Source of the DNA: Acidobacteriota bacterium
GTDB taxonomy: Bacteria > Acidobacteriota > Terriglobia > Terriglobales > Acidobacteriaceae
DNA length: 16,692 nt
Assembly (NCBI GenBank): GCA_021781075.1
Contig: JAJXXN010000350.1
Span: forward strand, 1 to 16,692
Direction of reading: 5' to 3'
The notes beneath the pieces are model-generated. The model worked only from the letters and a program-made list of their open reading frames with translations. It did not search any database and was not told the DNA's origin. Shown piece by piece: positions 6,282 to 12,420 of this stretch (the stretch's first letter is position 1; every line of letters begins with the position of its first letter). Both the position numbers and the translations under genes were made by a program.

Positions 6282-6527
6282 TCAGCAGCGTCGGGCTGCC
6301 GAGTGCGACCTTGCGCGTCGGAGCGCATTGCTCACGCCTTCTACATTGCAGGGCAGGCGGAAGTTGATGGGCATCTCGCCCAGGGTGAGCCCGAACGAGA
6401 TGGCCGTAGCTTTGCCGTCCCTGTAATCGACCGAGACGTGCGTAGCACCCTTGCGCCCGAGGATGGCCTGTATCTCGGAGACCGTCTTCGAGGAGTCGAC
6501 CTTGGTGGTGTAGTTAAGAATTGGCAT
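6282..6527 (-). CDS. Conserved phage hypothetical protein, probably truncated (81 aa)
   Basis: The protein starts MPILNYTTKVDSSKTVSEIQ and continues with GATHVSVDYRDGKATAISF and INFRLPCNVEGV. This pattern belongs to a small phage protein family of unknown function that I remember as about 130-140 residues, with a C-terminal helix of the type RVAWRxxKDWVEAQ. Here the conserved part stops near residue 66, and the last residues (RRARSHSAARRC) are unrelated. The gene therefore seems to have lost its last third. The start ATG shares one base with the methyltransferase stop (TGATG). The family recollection is from memory. Confidence 0.65.
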   Translation of the reverse strand: MPILNYTTKVDSSKTVSEIQAILGRKGATHVSVDYRDGKATAISFGLTLGEMPINFRLPCNVEGVSNALRRARSHSAARRC

Positions 6528-7702
6528 CACTTGCCCCCTGTTTCGATGTAGCTTTCAATGAACGCCTGCGCCGCAGGGACACAGATTGCGTCACCGTACA
6601 TGCGAAGTCGTCCCACTCGGGCGGCACTCCCATGAGCCAGCGGGAATGTGCCGGGTTCAACTGGCCGCCACTTTCCATCCCTGCATCCGATCCAGTCAGC
6701 ATCTCGCCAGAAGCCGTTAAGCGCACCGGGCCGGTCAACATCTTCGCGTCCGTCGCAAGGTTTGTTTGCAGCACTCGCCCCGTCTTGCGGTTGACCCACT
6801 TCTCGCCCACCCGCTCCAAGTCCTCGCTGATCTCCCCTGCCGAACCATCCGCGCTCGGGCTGGGCCATGTACCCAGCGTCACCACCTCGCGCAAGTTCCC
6901 GCTCACGCTCCGCCCCATTCGTGAAGGATGGTTCAGCCGCTTCTCGTAGTCCATCGGTGGCAGCGTGTCCATCGTCTGCGGCGTCGGCCATGCTGATAAA
7001 TTCACCTGCCGCGGAAGCTGGTCGAGTCGCATTCTCTCCGTTCCGTCGGGGTTGGTTCCCGTCTCGCTCATCCCCGGCGTGTCCTTCCAATCCCGCGCCG
7101 ACGGGCTTGTCCAGCTTGACATCGCCGCCGCACCCTCTAAATCCATCCCGCCCATATGGGACTCCGTGCTCTTCGTATTCGGGCCGCCACTCGGCGTGTT
7201 CGGCGTCGGCCACGAAATACAGCCGTTGTCGGATGTGCGGCGCACCGACGCTGTGTGCTCCCAATACCGCCGCCGCAACGGCGTAGCCTTCCGCTTCCAG
7301 GTCTGTTGCCACAAGGTCGAGCCAGCCGTGTCCAATCGCGCTTGCAACCTGCTCGCCAAATATTGTTCGAGGGCCGCACTCGCGGATGAGCCGTGCCCAC
7401 TCAGGCCAGAGGTGACGAGGGTCATCAAACCCCTTGCCTTTGCCCGCCGCAGAGAAGGATGGGCAGGGGCAGCTTCCAGTCCAAACTGGCCGCTCGTCTC
7501 CCCACCCGGACTGTCTGAGAGCGACGCTCCAGAAGCCCCCCCCGGCGAAGAAGTGGCACTGCGTGTAGCCTCTGAGGTCGTCGGCTCGAACATCTGCAAT
7601 TGATCGCTCATCCACATTTCCACTCGCTATCGCTCCATTCTTGATTGCCTCGCGCAACACCTCAGCCTTGAACGGGTCCATCTCGTTGTAGTAGGCGGTC
7701 AC
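6527..7702 (-). CDS. C5-cytosine DNA methyltransferase (Dcm-like)
   Basis: The enzyme transfers methyl from AdoMet to C5 of cytosine in DNA. The 391-residue protein has motif I FFAGGGFWS (51-59), the motif IV loop CPCPSFS with probable catalytic C80 (a PCP variant of the usual PCQ), motif VI GEQV (116-119, variant of ENV), and motif VIII RQRLYF (158-163). A long variable target-recognition region runs from about 170 to 340, and a C-terminal motif X-like YGDAICVPAAQAF follows. It starts at a GTG overlapping the upstream stop (GTGA). No partner restriction enzyme is adjacent, so it is probably an orphan protecting phage DNA from host restriction. A long Ser/Thr/Trp-rich frame on the same strand over nearly the whole gene is treated as a shadow. 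Confidence 0.92.
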   Translation of the reverse strand: MTAYYNEMDPFKAEVLREAIKNGAIASGNVDERSIADVRADDLRGYTQCHFFAGGGFWSVALRQSGWGDERPVWTGSCPCPSFSAAGKGKGFDDPRHLWPEWARLIRECGPRTIFGEQVASAIGHGWLDLVATDLEAEGYAVAAAVLGAHSVGAPHIRQRLYFVADAEHAEWRPEYEEHGVPYGRDGFRGCGGDVKLDKPVGAGLEGHAGDERDGNQPRRNGENATRPASAAGEFISMADAADDGHAATDGLREAAEPSFTNGAERERELARGGDAGYMAQPERGWFGRGDQRGLGAGGREVGQPQDGASAANKPCDGREDVDRPGALNGFWRDADWIGCRDGKWRPVEPGTFPLAHGSAARVGRLRMYGDAICVPAAQAFIESYIETGGK

Positions 7703-8070
7703 TTGTCACCACCGCAGTAATTGCTCCGCCAAATCGCGTGGAGGTTGCCGTTTTTCTCCGGCCTCTTGCTGCGCTCGAATCGGTCTGTGCGGGTGATGAC
7801 ACCCATCTTGGCAGCGCGAAGCATCGCCGGGCCGATGGCTGCGAGGTTGTGGGTTTCAGGCGGCGTGGGGAGCTTCTCAAACTCCAACAGCACATCGTCC
7901 GAGGTAATCTCTTGCTTCTGCCGCGCCGCTGCCAGCACACATCCATCCCAAATATGCTTCCAGCGGATGTCGGCGTTCTGGTCGGCCTGCGCCATTCCGT
8001 CCGCAATCCGCGCCTGGGCCGGCGCCGGGAGCTTCTGCGTGAAGTCGAGGGTGAATTGCATCGCGCTCAT
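7699..8070 (-). CDS. Small phage protein with winged-helix-like C-terminus (123 aa)
   Basis: The first half is helical (LPAPAQARIADGMAQADQNA, ITSDDVLLEFEKL). The second half, AAIGPAMLRAAKMGVITRTD and then LHAIWRSNY, has the helix-helix-beta layout of a winged helix in which a small protein tests for new start or end signals, as seen in phage proteins placed beside methyltransferases. It begins at an ATG overlapping the zinc-ribbon gene's stop by four bases, and its own stop overlaps the methyltransferase GTG. It may bind DNA or regulate; the function is not known. Confidence 0.7.
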   Translation of the reverse strand: MSAMQFTLDFTQKLPAPAQARIADGMAQADQNADIRWKHIWDGCVLAAARQKQEITSDDVLLEFEKLPTPPETHNLAAIGPAMLRAAKMGVITRTDRFERSKRPEKNGNLHAIWRSNYCGGDK

Positions 8071-8282
8071 TGGGCTTCAACCTCCAGGCGCAGCGTTGGT
8101 GAGAACCTGTTCACGGGATACCCGTCCGGGTTCATGCAGTTGTTGTGATGCAGCTTTCCGTCGCTTCCGATGTGCCACTTGTCGTGCCTGCGAATAGGGT
8201 GCTGGCAATCAGCGCAGATGCGCCGTCCTCTCGCTTGAGGTAGAAGCTGGCCGCAGGTGGGGCATGTCGGTTGCGTCGTCAT
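8067..8282 (-). CDS. Zinc-ribbon protein (71 aa)
   Basis: CPTC (7-10) and CADC (23-26) give a typical two-knuckle zinc ribbon; H33, H37, H45, H46 and C49 could bind a second metal. The arrangement resembles small treble-clef or ribbon proteins common in phage replication regions, probably nucleic-acid binding. Both ends overlap neighbouring genes by four bases (ATGA). No specific family is assigned. Confidence 0.75.
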   Translation of the reverse strand: MTTQPTCPTCGQLLPQARGRRICADCQHPIRRHDKWHIGSDGKLHHNNCMNPDGYPVNRFSPTLRLEVEAQ

Positions 8283-8443
8283 TGCCGCGCCCTTTTCCTT
8301 TCAATCAGCCACATCAGCAGCGCACATTGCGTGTGGGTGAACCGTTCGTGATTCGGCCAATTGCGCCGCACGATGAGCCGGATTGTCTCGGGCTTCACGC
8401 CCGTCATCGCACTGGCCGTGTTGGTGATCTGGGCGAGGTTCAT
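8279..8443 (-). CDS. Small helical protein, possible helix-turn-helix (54 aa)
   Basis: The start ATG at 8443 overlaps the stop of the 35-aa gene (ATGA), which supports this start over an in-frame upstream ATG at 8497 that would run through that gene. The sequence ITNTASAMTGVKPETIRLIV followed by RRNWPNHERFTHTQCALLMW suggests two or three helices, the first pair resembling a helix-turn-helix. A small DNA-binding or regulatory role is plausible; no family is recognised. Confidence 0.65.
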   Translation of the reverse strand: MNLAQITNTASAMTGVKPETIRLIVRRNWPNHERFTHTQCALLMWLIERKRARQ

Positions 8444-8547
8444 TTGCGGAAATAGTCCTCGTACATCTTCCGCGTGAACCATCCAAACGCGATGCAATTG
8501 ATTGCATACAACAAGAGGAAAAAATCAACCTTGCCTTCGAGTGTCAT
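8440..8547 (-). CDS. Membrane micropeptide (35 aa)
   Basis: The frame MTLEGKVDFFLLLYAINCIA, then FGWFTRKMYEDYFRK, has one hydrophobic segment (residues 8-24) and a basic tail, the positive-inside pattern of a single-pass membrane peptide. Its ATG overlaps the RusA stop and its TGA overlaps the next ATG, both in the ATGA form. It thereby fills a gap that would otherwise break the coupled series. Such exact fit at both ends is strong evidence for a real gene. The function is unknown. Confidence 0.7.
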   Translation of the reverse strand: MTLEGKVDFFLLLYAINCIAFGWFTRKMYEDYFRK

Positions 8548-8933
8548 AAAATCTCCATTTGTTTTGCGCGCACGATGATGACGGTGTGCGGGTTGGAGCG
8601 GTCGAGCCGCTTGTAGGCGTGGATTTCACTCACGGCGGAGTCGTCGTGAATCACGCCGGCAGCGGTGAGCGAGTCGAGGATGCACTTCGCAAAATTGTCG
8701 AGGTCCTGCTTGCGCGCTGTGGGCATGTAAATCAGGTAGCTGACTGTGTATTCATCGCTGCGCACCTGACGCCCATTTGCCACTGCCGCGACGCGCGCCT
8801 TCCAGTCTTTCGCGGCCTTCGTTGGGTAGCATTGAACGAACTGGCGCCCAGGCGCACCAGCTACGCGGTAAGCGTTGTAGTGGCCGACGCTCGGCGGGAT
8901 GCCATCAATGGTGAGTTTGATTTCAGAGTCCAT
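8544..8933 (-). CDS. rusA: RusA-family Holliday junction resolvase
   Basis: RusA dimers cut four-way junctions during phage recombination and debranch DNA before packaging. The 129-residue protein matches the usual length. The catalytic region is clear: QDLDNFAKCILDSLTAAGVI (76-95) followed by HDDSAV, giving D77, D79 and D97/D98 as metal ligands. It starts at ATG 8933, 10 bases after GGAGG and inside the end of the upstream gene (11-base overlap). It completes a recombination set with the annealing protein and nuclease encoded upstream. Confidence 0.93.
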   Translation of the reverse strand: MDSEIKLTIDGIPPSVGHYNAYRVAGAPGRQFVQCYPTKAAKDWKARVAAVANGRQVRSDEYTVSYLIYMPTARKQDLDNFAKCILDSLTAAGVIHDDSAVSEIHAYKRLDRSNPHTVIIVRAKQMEIL

Positions 8934-9153
8934 GATGCGTACACCTCCACAAAAAAATCACCATTGCGGCCAAGGAGACAAAAACGACAGCCGAGAAAAT
9001 AGCGAGCGCGAGCCAGCTTCCGCTTGGGTGAACGCTGGACCTGCGCGCAAGTTTGTACGGGGGGAACACGTGGCAAGCGCAACTGCAGCTTTCTTCCGTG
9101 CAATCCTCGCAGGCATAGTTTGAGCACACGAGGCCGATGTGGGGTTCATGCAT
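8923..9153 (-). CDS. Cys-rich single-pass membrane protein (76 aa)
   Basis: The N-terminal half has seven possible metal ligands (C10, C15, C18, C23, C25, C27, H28). The C-terminal half has a long hydrophobic segment (residues 47-69, WLALAIFSAVVFVSLAAMVI) followed by RCTHH. It starts at an ATG six bases after GGAGG. It overlaps the upstream gene by eight bases and RusA by eleven. This looks like a small zinc-binding membrane protein with the metal site probably cytoplasmic; no known family comes to mind. Confidence 0.7.
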   Translation of the reverse strand: MHEPHIGLVCSNYACEDCTEESCSCACHVFPPYKLARRSSVHPSGSWLALAIFSAVVFVSLAAMVIFLWRCTHHGL

Positions 9154-9586
9154 GTTTTACCTCCGGCATCGTCCCCTGGTAATACCCAGGCGCGGCATTG
9201 ATCTCCTCAAGCGAGCGGTAAAGAACACCTTCAACCCTCCACTCACCGAACTGGTCAAGGCGTTCCTGTGCGATGCGCCAGAAATGCTCAATGTCGCGCT
9301 CGCGGCGGGCGCATTCACTGTTGCGCTCACGCTGTTTTTCCTCCTCGGCATTGATGGCCGCGAGGATTTGCGTAGGCGTCGGCATTGTTGAGCCCCGTGG
9401 GACGGGCTGGCCAAAAAGATCGACTGGCGTTGTGTCGCGCCACCAGGCATCGAGCGCGGCCTTGATTTGTTCGGAGCTCTTTTCCTTGAGTATTCTCCAC
9501 CACGCCTCGGCACCCGGTTTGTCAGGCTTGCGGTTACATGCCGCGCAGGCGCAAAAATAAAAGTCGAGAAGAACTTCACGTGTCAT
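9146..9586 (-). CDS. Hypothetical phage replication-region protein (146 aa)
   Basis: The N-terminus has a CACAAC cluster (residues 12-17). It is followed by AWWRILKEKSSEQIKAALDA, a helical block seen in phage proteins of replication regions, then MPTPTQILAAINAEEEKQRE, a long charged helix. The proline-preceded PTPTQIL segment resembles the C-terminal part of some helicase-loader-like proteins, and its location two genes after the DUF1376 protein fits that idea. No ATPase motif is present, so it is not a DnaC-type loader. The ATG overlaps the preceding stop by four bases. Confidence 0.65.
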   Translation of the reverse strand: MTREVLLDFYFCACAACNRKPDKPGAEAWWRILKEKSSEQIKAALDAWWRDTTPVDLFGQPVPRGSTMPTPTQILAAINAEEEKQRERNSECARRERDIEHFWRIAQERLDQFGEWRVEGVLYRSLEEINAAPGYYQGTMPEVKHA

Positions 9587-9789
9587 TGCAGCACCTCGTC
9601 AAGGCTTTCGATCATGGCGCTGATGCGCTCGGAAGCTGTGCGCTCCTCGGGACGGTCAAGGACGCGCGCGAGGTTGAAGAGGCCGAGTCTGTTTGCGCAC
9701 TTGGGGCAGACTGTCGGCGAGTTGCCGACAGTGCCGCATTCGCACAAATAGGCTTCGGAGAGCGCGATAACAATCACTTGCGATGCCAT
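9583..9789 (-). CDS. Small zinc-ribbon protein (68 aa)
   Basis: The start ATG at 9789 follows a GGGAGGGG sequence and lies one base after the DUF1376 stop. The upstream extension of the frame is an Arg/Pro-rich shadow and is left out. C16/C18 and C28/C31 (CECG, CPKC) make a compact zinc ribbon. A helix LARVLDRPEERTASERISAM follows, ending in an acidic tail. It is probably nucleic-acid or protein binding; the exact role is unknown. Confidence 0.7.
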   Translation of the reverse strand: MASQVIVIALSEAYLCECGTVGNSPTVCPKCANRLGLFNLARVLDRPEERTASERISAMIESLDEVLQ

Positions 9790-9790
9790 C

Positions 9791-10603
9791 TCAGTCCCCT
9801 CCCGCAAGAAACTCTGACCGAACTGAGTCAAAAGCGTCGGAACGCGCAGTTTTCGCCTGTTGGGCCTTCCACTTGCCGTCCTCGATCCAGAAGCCGTTGA
9901 CCGTCTCTCCGCGCGCCTGGGCGGCTTGTACGCGTTCAAGCATGAGCGCCGTGGCGCGGGGCAGAGAGACGCTTTCGGAACGCGCCAGGAGGGCAATGGC
10001 ATCGCTGAGCTTGTTGCGCAGTTGGAAACCGGCGGCGATGGACGCATTTTCGAGCACATAGGCGGCGTATTGCAGCGTCGAGAGGCCTTCCGGGATGAGG
10101 CCATCGTCGGGGTCAAACGTTACGGTGACCGTGTCGAGCGTGGGGGGTGCTTCACCCCTTGTCCCCTGTTTCTGTTCTTGTTCCTGTAAAGGATTGTTAT
10201 TGTGTGCCGCTGACCGTGACGGTGACCGTCTCGGTGACCGTGTTGCATTTGTACCCATGGCAGCGGTCTTTCTGGCTTCGTGGATGCGCTTGGCCTCGCT
10301 CCACAACTCGAACTGCACAGCGTTCCTTAATCGCTCGGTGACCGTATCGCCGACCGTGACGGTCACCGTGGTGAACTTCCTGAGAACCGATGCCCCGTGC
10401 TTGTCCCATAGGCGCTTTCCGATGCCGCTGTATGAGGCGAGCGCATCGGGATCGGATGGGACCGTGCAGTCATCCGTCTGCCAGGCGTAGAGCAAGAGCC
10501 GCACATAAGCCTTGAAGGCCGCAGGTTCCATGTTCTGTACATCGAAGCTGCCGAGAAAACGGTCGATGTAGAAGGGCATCCACTGCTGCCATTTAGCAGG
10601 CAT
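9791..10603 (-). CDS. DUF1376-domain phage replication protein
   Basis: Residues 1-80 match DUF1376 (MPAKWQQWMPFYIDRFLGSF, then MEPAAFKAYVRLLLYAW), a winged-helix-like domain at the N-terminus of many phage replication initiators. The middle (about 78-160) is low-complexity: Thr/Val repeats, then an Arg/Ser stretch, then Asn/Gln. These are imposed by 12-bp DNA iterons inside the gene rather than by protein function. The C-terminal 90 residues are helical (LRNKLSDAIALLARSESVSL). A gene with a DNA-binding N-terminus and iterons in its middle recalls lambda O and its origin. The start ATG follows GGAGG and overlaps the preceding gene by 11 bases. Confidence 0.8.
   Translation of the reverse strand: MPAKWQQWMPFYIDRFLGSFDVQNMEPAAFKAYVRLLLYAWQTDDCTVPSDPDALASYSGIGKRLWDKHGASVLRKFTTVTVTVGDTVTERLRNAVQFELWSEAKRIHEARKTAAMGTNATRSPRRSPSRSAAHNNNPLQEQEQKQGTRGEAPPTLDTVTVTFDPDDGLIPEGLSTLQYAAYVLENASIAAGFQLRNKLSDAIALLARSESVSLPRATALMLERVQAAQARGETVNGFWIEDGKWKAQQAKTARSDAFDSVRSEFLAGGD
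10206..10241 (-). repeat. Iteron array B: three tandem 12-bp repeats
   Basis: On the minus strand the repeats read ACGGTCACCGAG, ACGGTCACCGTC, ACGGTCAGCGGC, back to back. The core ACGGT-S-ACCGT is itself an odd-centred palindrome. They lie within the DUF1376 gene and are read in a different codon frame (CGG TCA CCG) from array A, so the similarity comes from DNA and not protein sequence. A further single copy, ACGGTCACCGTA, is at 10121-10132. Confidence 0.85.
10334..10369 (-). repeat. Iteron array A: three tandem 12-bp repeats
   Basis: The minus strand reads ACGGTGACCGTC, ACGGTCGGCGAT, ACGGTCACCGAG. The last unit is identical to the first unit of array B, about 100 bp away. Here the codons are ACG GTC ACC (Thr-Val-Thr). 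Period 12 and the inverted core suit binding of an initiator or a repressor on one face of the helix. Confidence 0.85.
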
Positions 10604-11024
10604 GGGCGGCCTCCAGTGCTACATCCTTCACACTTTCGACGCGCATCATTCTCTTCTTGCGTCCGCGGTTGCGGGCGCACATGAGCATAATGTTTCGATG
10701 CACCTCAGCCGTCCCATCAAATGAGGTCAGAACCTTGTCGGCGATCTCCGAGACGAAGTCGCGCTTTTTCGAGACGATGAGAAGTTTTAATTCACTCCCG
10801 CAAAATGCTGCGTTAGAGAGAGAGTGAATCAGCTTGTCATTTTTCTTGTGGATCAGAATGGCGAGATGGTACGAGTGCCAGTTTGACCGCGCTTCTCGCT
10901 TAAAATCGTCAGCCGACCCGACGATGGTGAACCGCACATGAAGCCTGTTTTTTGCGATGAATGAAAAAGCAGAGCATTCCGCAAGGTCGTCTCCAAAAAG
11001 TAAAATCTGCTTGTGGGGTCTCAA
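10593..11024 (-). CDS. Degenerate receiver-like protein (143 aa)
   Basis: The N-terminal 95 residues have an alternating beta/alpha pattern like a CheY receiver: ILLFGDDLAE with D12/D13 where acidic metal ligands are expected, HLAILIHKK where strand 3 and the phospho-acceptor Asp should be, and LKLLIVSKKRD like the strand 4 and conserved Lys region. The phospho-acceptor is absent, so phosphorylation is unlikely. A basic patch (CARNRGRKKRMMR) follows. The start is a TTG at 11024, supported by a GGGGGCG upstream and a TTGA overlap with the preceding 28-aa gene. The receiver call is tentative. Confidence 0.55.
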   Translation of the reverse strand: MRPHKQILLFGDDLAECSAFSFIAKNRLHVRFTIVGSADDFKREARSNWHSYHLAILIHKKNDKLIHSLSNAAFCGSELKLLIVSKKRDFVSEIADKVLTSFDGTAEVHRNIMLMCARNRGRKKRMMRVESVKDVALEAAHAC

Positions 11025-11107
11025 TTGCGCCCCCGCTTCTTCGCCGGTCTAGACAGGGCGAAAGTAAAAAGTACAGTTGTAAAAAAAACAATCAGGAGGT
11101 CTATCAT
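11021..11107 (-). CDS. Membrane micropeptide (28 aa)
   Basis: The sequence MIDLLIVFFTTVLFTFALSR, then PAKKRGRN, is one transmembrane helix with a strongly basic tail. The ATG overlaps the stop of the cold-shock gene (ATGA) and the TGA overlaps the TTG of the next gene (TTGA). It is the only sensible content of an otherwise 80-base gap. Hydrophobicity, positive-inside tail and exact coupling at both ends argue for a real gene. The function is unknown; small phage membrane peptides can affect lysis timing, superinfection or host membrane enzymes. Confidence 0.7.
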   Translation of the reverse strand: MIDLLIVFFTTVLFTFALSRPAKKRGRN

Positions 11108-11343
11108 GATATGACCTCCACTCTGACTGCGAGGCTTTTTTTCCCATTCACGTTTTTGTAGACAGGCGTGAATTCAACGATTGAATTTTTCTCGGGCAGT
11201 GCTTTTTCCCTGGTCCAATTGACATGAAAGAAAAATTTTTGGCTGTCGTCGGTGTGGATGAAGCCATAGCCGCCAGCCTTGATGACGTTGTGGACACGCC
11301 CGATGATGCGAACCGACTGTCTGCTTTTCAGTTGAGATTCCAT
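11104..11343 (-). CDS. Cold-shock-domain protein (79 aa)
   Basis: This is a five-stranded OB-fold nucleic-acid-binding domain. RNP1-like AGGYGFIHT (23-31) and RNP2-like KFFFHV (36-41) are the aromatic RNA-contact motifs of cold-shock proteins. The opening RIIGRVHNVIKAGGYGFI fits the family apart from a few changes, and the length of 79 residues is near that of CspA. It binds single-stranded RNA or DNA and might aid expression of structured phage transcripts. The ATG follows AAGGA at six bases. Confidence 0.85.
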   Translation of the reverse strand: MESQLKSRQSVRIIGRVHNVIKAGGYGFIHTDDSQKFFFHVNWTREKALPEKNSIVEFTPVYKNVNGKKSLAVRVEVIS

Positions 11344-11437
11344 TTGTTTTCCTTGAGTTGCGCCTTTGGATTAGGAGGCCGGATGCACGACGGCCCAGGT
11401 TATTGAGGCGTACTTATTCGCCCGGAATCCAAGCCCA

Positions 11438-12409
11438 TTAACCGCGGCGACTGGCCACGATGATTTTTTCGAAGAACTCCACACCGTCGATGCGAATCTT
11501 GCCGCAGGTGGCTTTGCCGACCGCCCGGATGGCCGATTCGTTGGGCATCATGAACTCGCGCGGTATAAGGGTTTCGTCGACGATGCGACAGTCCCAATCG
11601 GTCCGCGTCGAGATGCCCTTCACCTGGGCCACAGCGGGCGCCACAGGGGCAGGTGCGATGTAGTTGGGGGTGACAGGCGCAGGATTCTCAAGAACAGCCT
11701 GCGCAGCCGCTAAATCGCCCTGTGACTCAAGCGTTATGGCATCCTCGATGGCAAGGCGCTCGGCTTCCGCCTTGGCTTCGGCGTCGGCCTTCTCCTGGGC
11801 AATCCTGCGCGCTTCGTCCTCAGCCTCCGCAGCGATCCGGCGCTGTTCAGTGATGAACTTGCTGATCTCACCCTTGAGCGAAATTTCGGCGCGCTGGAGG
11901 GGTTCGAGGTGTTTCTTCTCCTGTTCGCAGATGGTACGGTGAGCCTTGAAGGCCGCATCCTTCATCGGCTTGAAGGTCTCCTGCACCTCGCGTGCGAGCG
12001 CGGCGATGGCGAGCAGCGTGTCCGATGCATGTATCTGCGTGGTCTCATCGGTAACCTTGATTGAGGTCGCATTCTGCACCAGCAGGCTGGTCTTTTGTGC
12101 CACCTTCTCAACCTCTTGGTTCTCGTTCTCGGGCACATCATCCGGTTCAAAGGTGCGCGCGGCTGGGCGTTCGGACTGCTCGGGCTTCGGGAAGTCTGAG
12201 CCCTCGACCTTGTTGAAGGGCTTGACGCCCTTGATGAAGCTGCCGAAGTGGCTGCCGATGGATGCGGCGTTGTGGAGAGCCTCGAACTCCTCAGAGGTGA
12301 CCTGCTGGTAGTCGTAGAGCCCTCCGCGGCGGAAGAGCACGCGCAAGGTAGATTGGCCGTCGTGGCCGATCTGAGCGATTTGCGATGATTGGACGTTAAT
12401 CATTTCCAT
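11438..12409 (-). CDS. KTSC-domain protein with long coiled coil
   Basis: The ATG at 12409, eight bases after GGAG, gives 323 residues. Residues 3-61 (INVQSSQIAQIGHDGQSTLR, then FEALHNAASIGSHFGSFIKG) match the KTSC domain, a small domain of uncertain role often attached to nucleic-acid-processing proteins. After an acidic linker, residues about 110-230 form a long charged coiled coil (ICEQEKKHLEPLQRAEISLK, EDEARRIAQEKADAEAKAEA). The C-terminus (GISTRTDWDCRIVDETLIPR) is a conserved ending of phage coiled-coil proteins that travel with annealing proteins and exonucleases. It probably takes part in phage recombination. Confidence 0.75.
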   Translation of the reverse strand: MEMINVQSSQIAQIGHDGQSTLRVLFRRGGLYDYQQVTSEEFEALHNAASIGSHFGSFIKGVKPFNKVEGSDFPKPEQSERPAARTFEPDDVPENENQEVEKVAQKTSLLVQNATSIKVTDETTQIHASDTLLAIAALAREVQETFKPMKDAAFKAHRTICEQEKKHLEPLQRAEISLKGEISKFITEQRRIAAEAEDEARRIAQEKADAEAKAEAERLAIEDAITLESQGDLAAAQAVLENPAPVTPNYIAPAPVAPAVAQVKGISTRTDWDCRIVDETLIPREFMMPNESAIRAVGKATCGKIRIDGVEFFEKIIVASRRG

Positions 12410-12420
12410 GAACTTTTCTC

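Noticed and set aside
10121..10369. CRISPR-like array
   Set aside because: Units are 12 bp and directly tandem with no spacers of regular length and no cas genes.
10147..10490. Plus-strand Thr/Val-rich frames (TVTVTVSVTV) across the iterons
   Set aside because: The repeats alone generate such peptides in several frames; no start signal, and DNA-level repeats explain them.
11402..11437. 12-codon frame MGLDSGRISTPQ overlapping the KTSC-protein stop (TAATG)
   Set aside because: Too short and without hydrophobic or other character; the overlap may be accidental.
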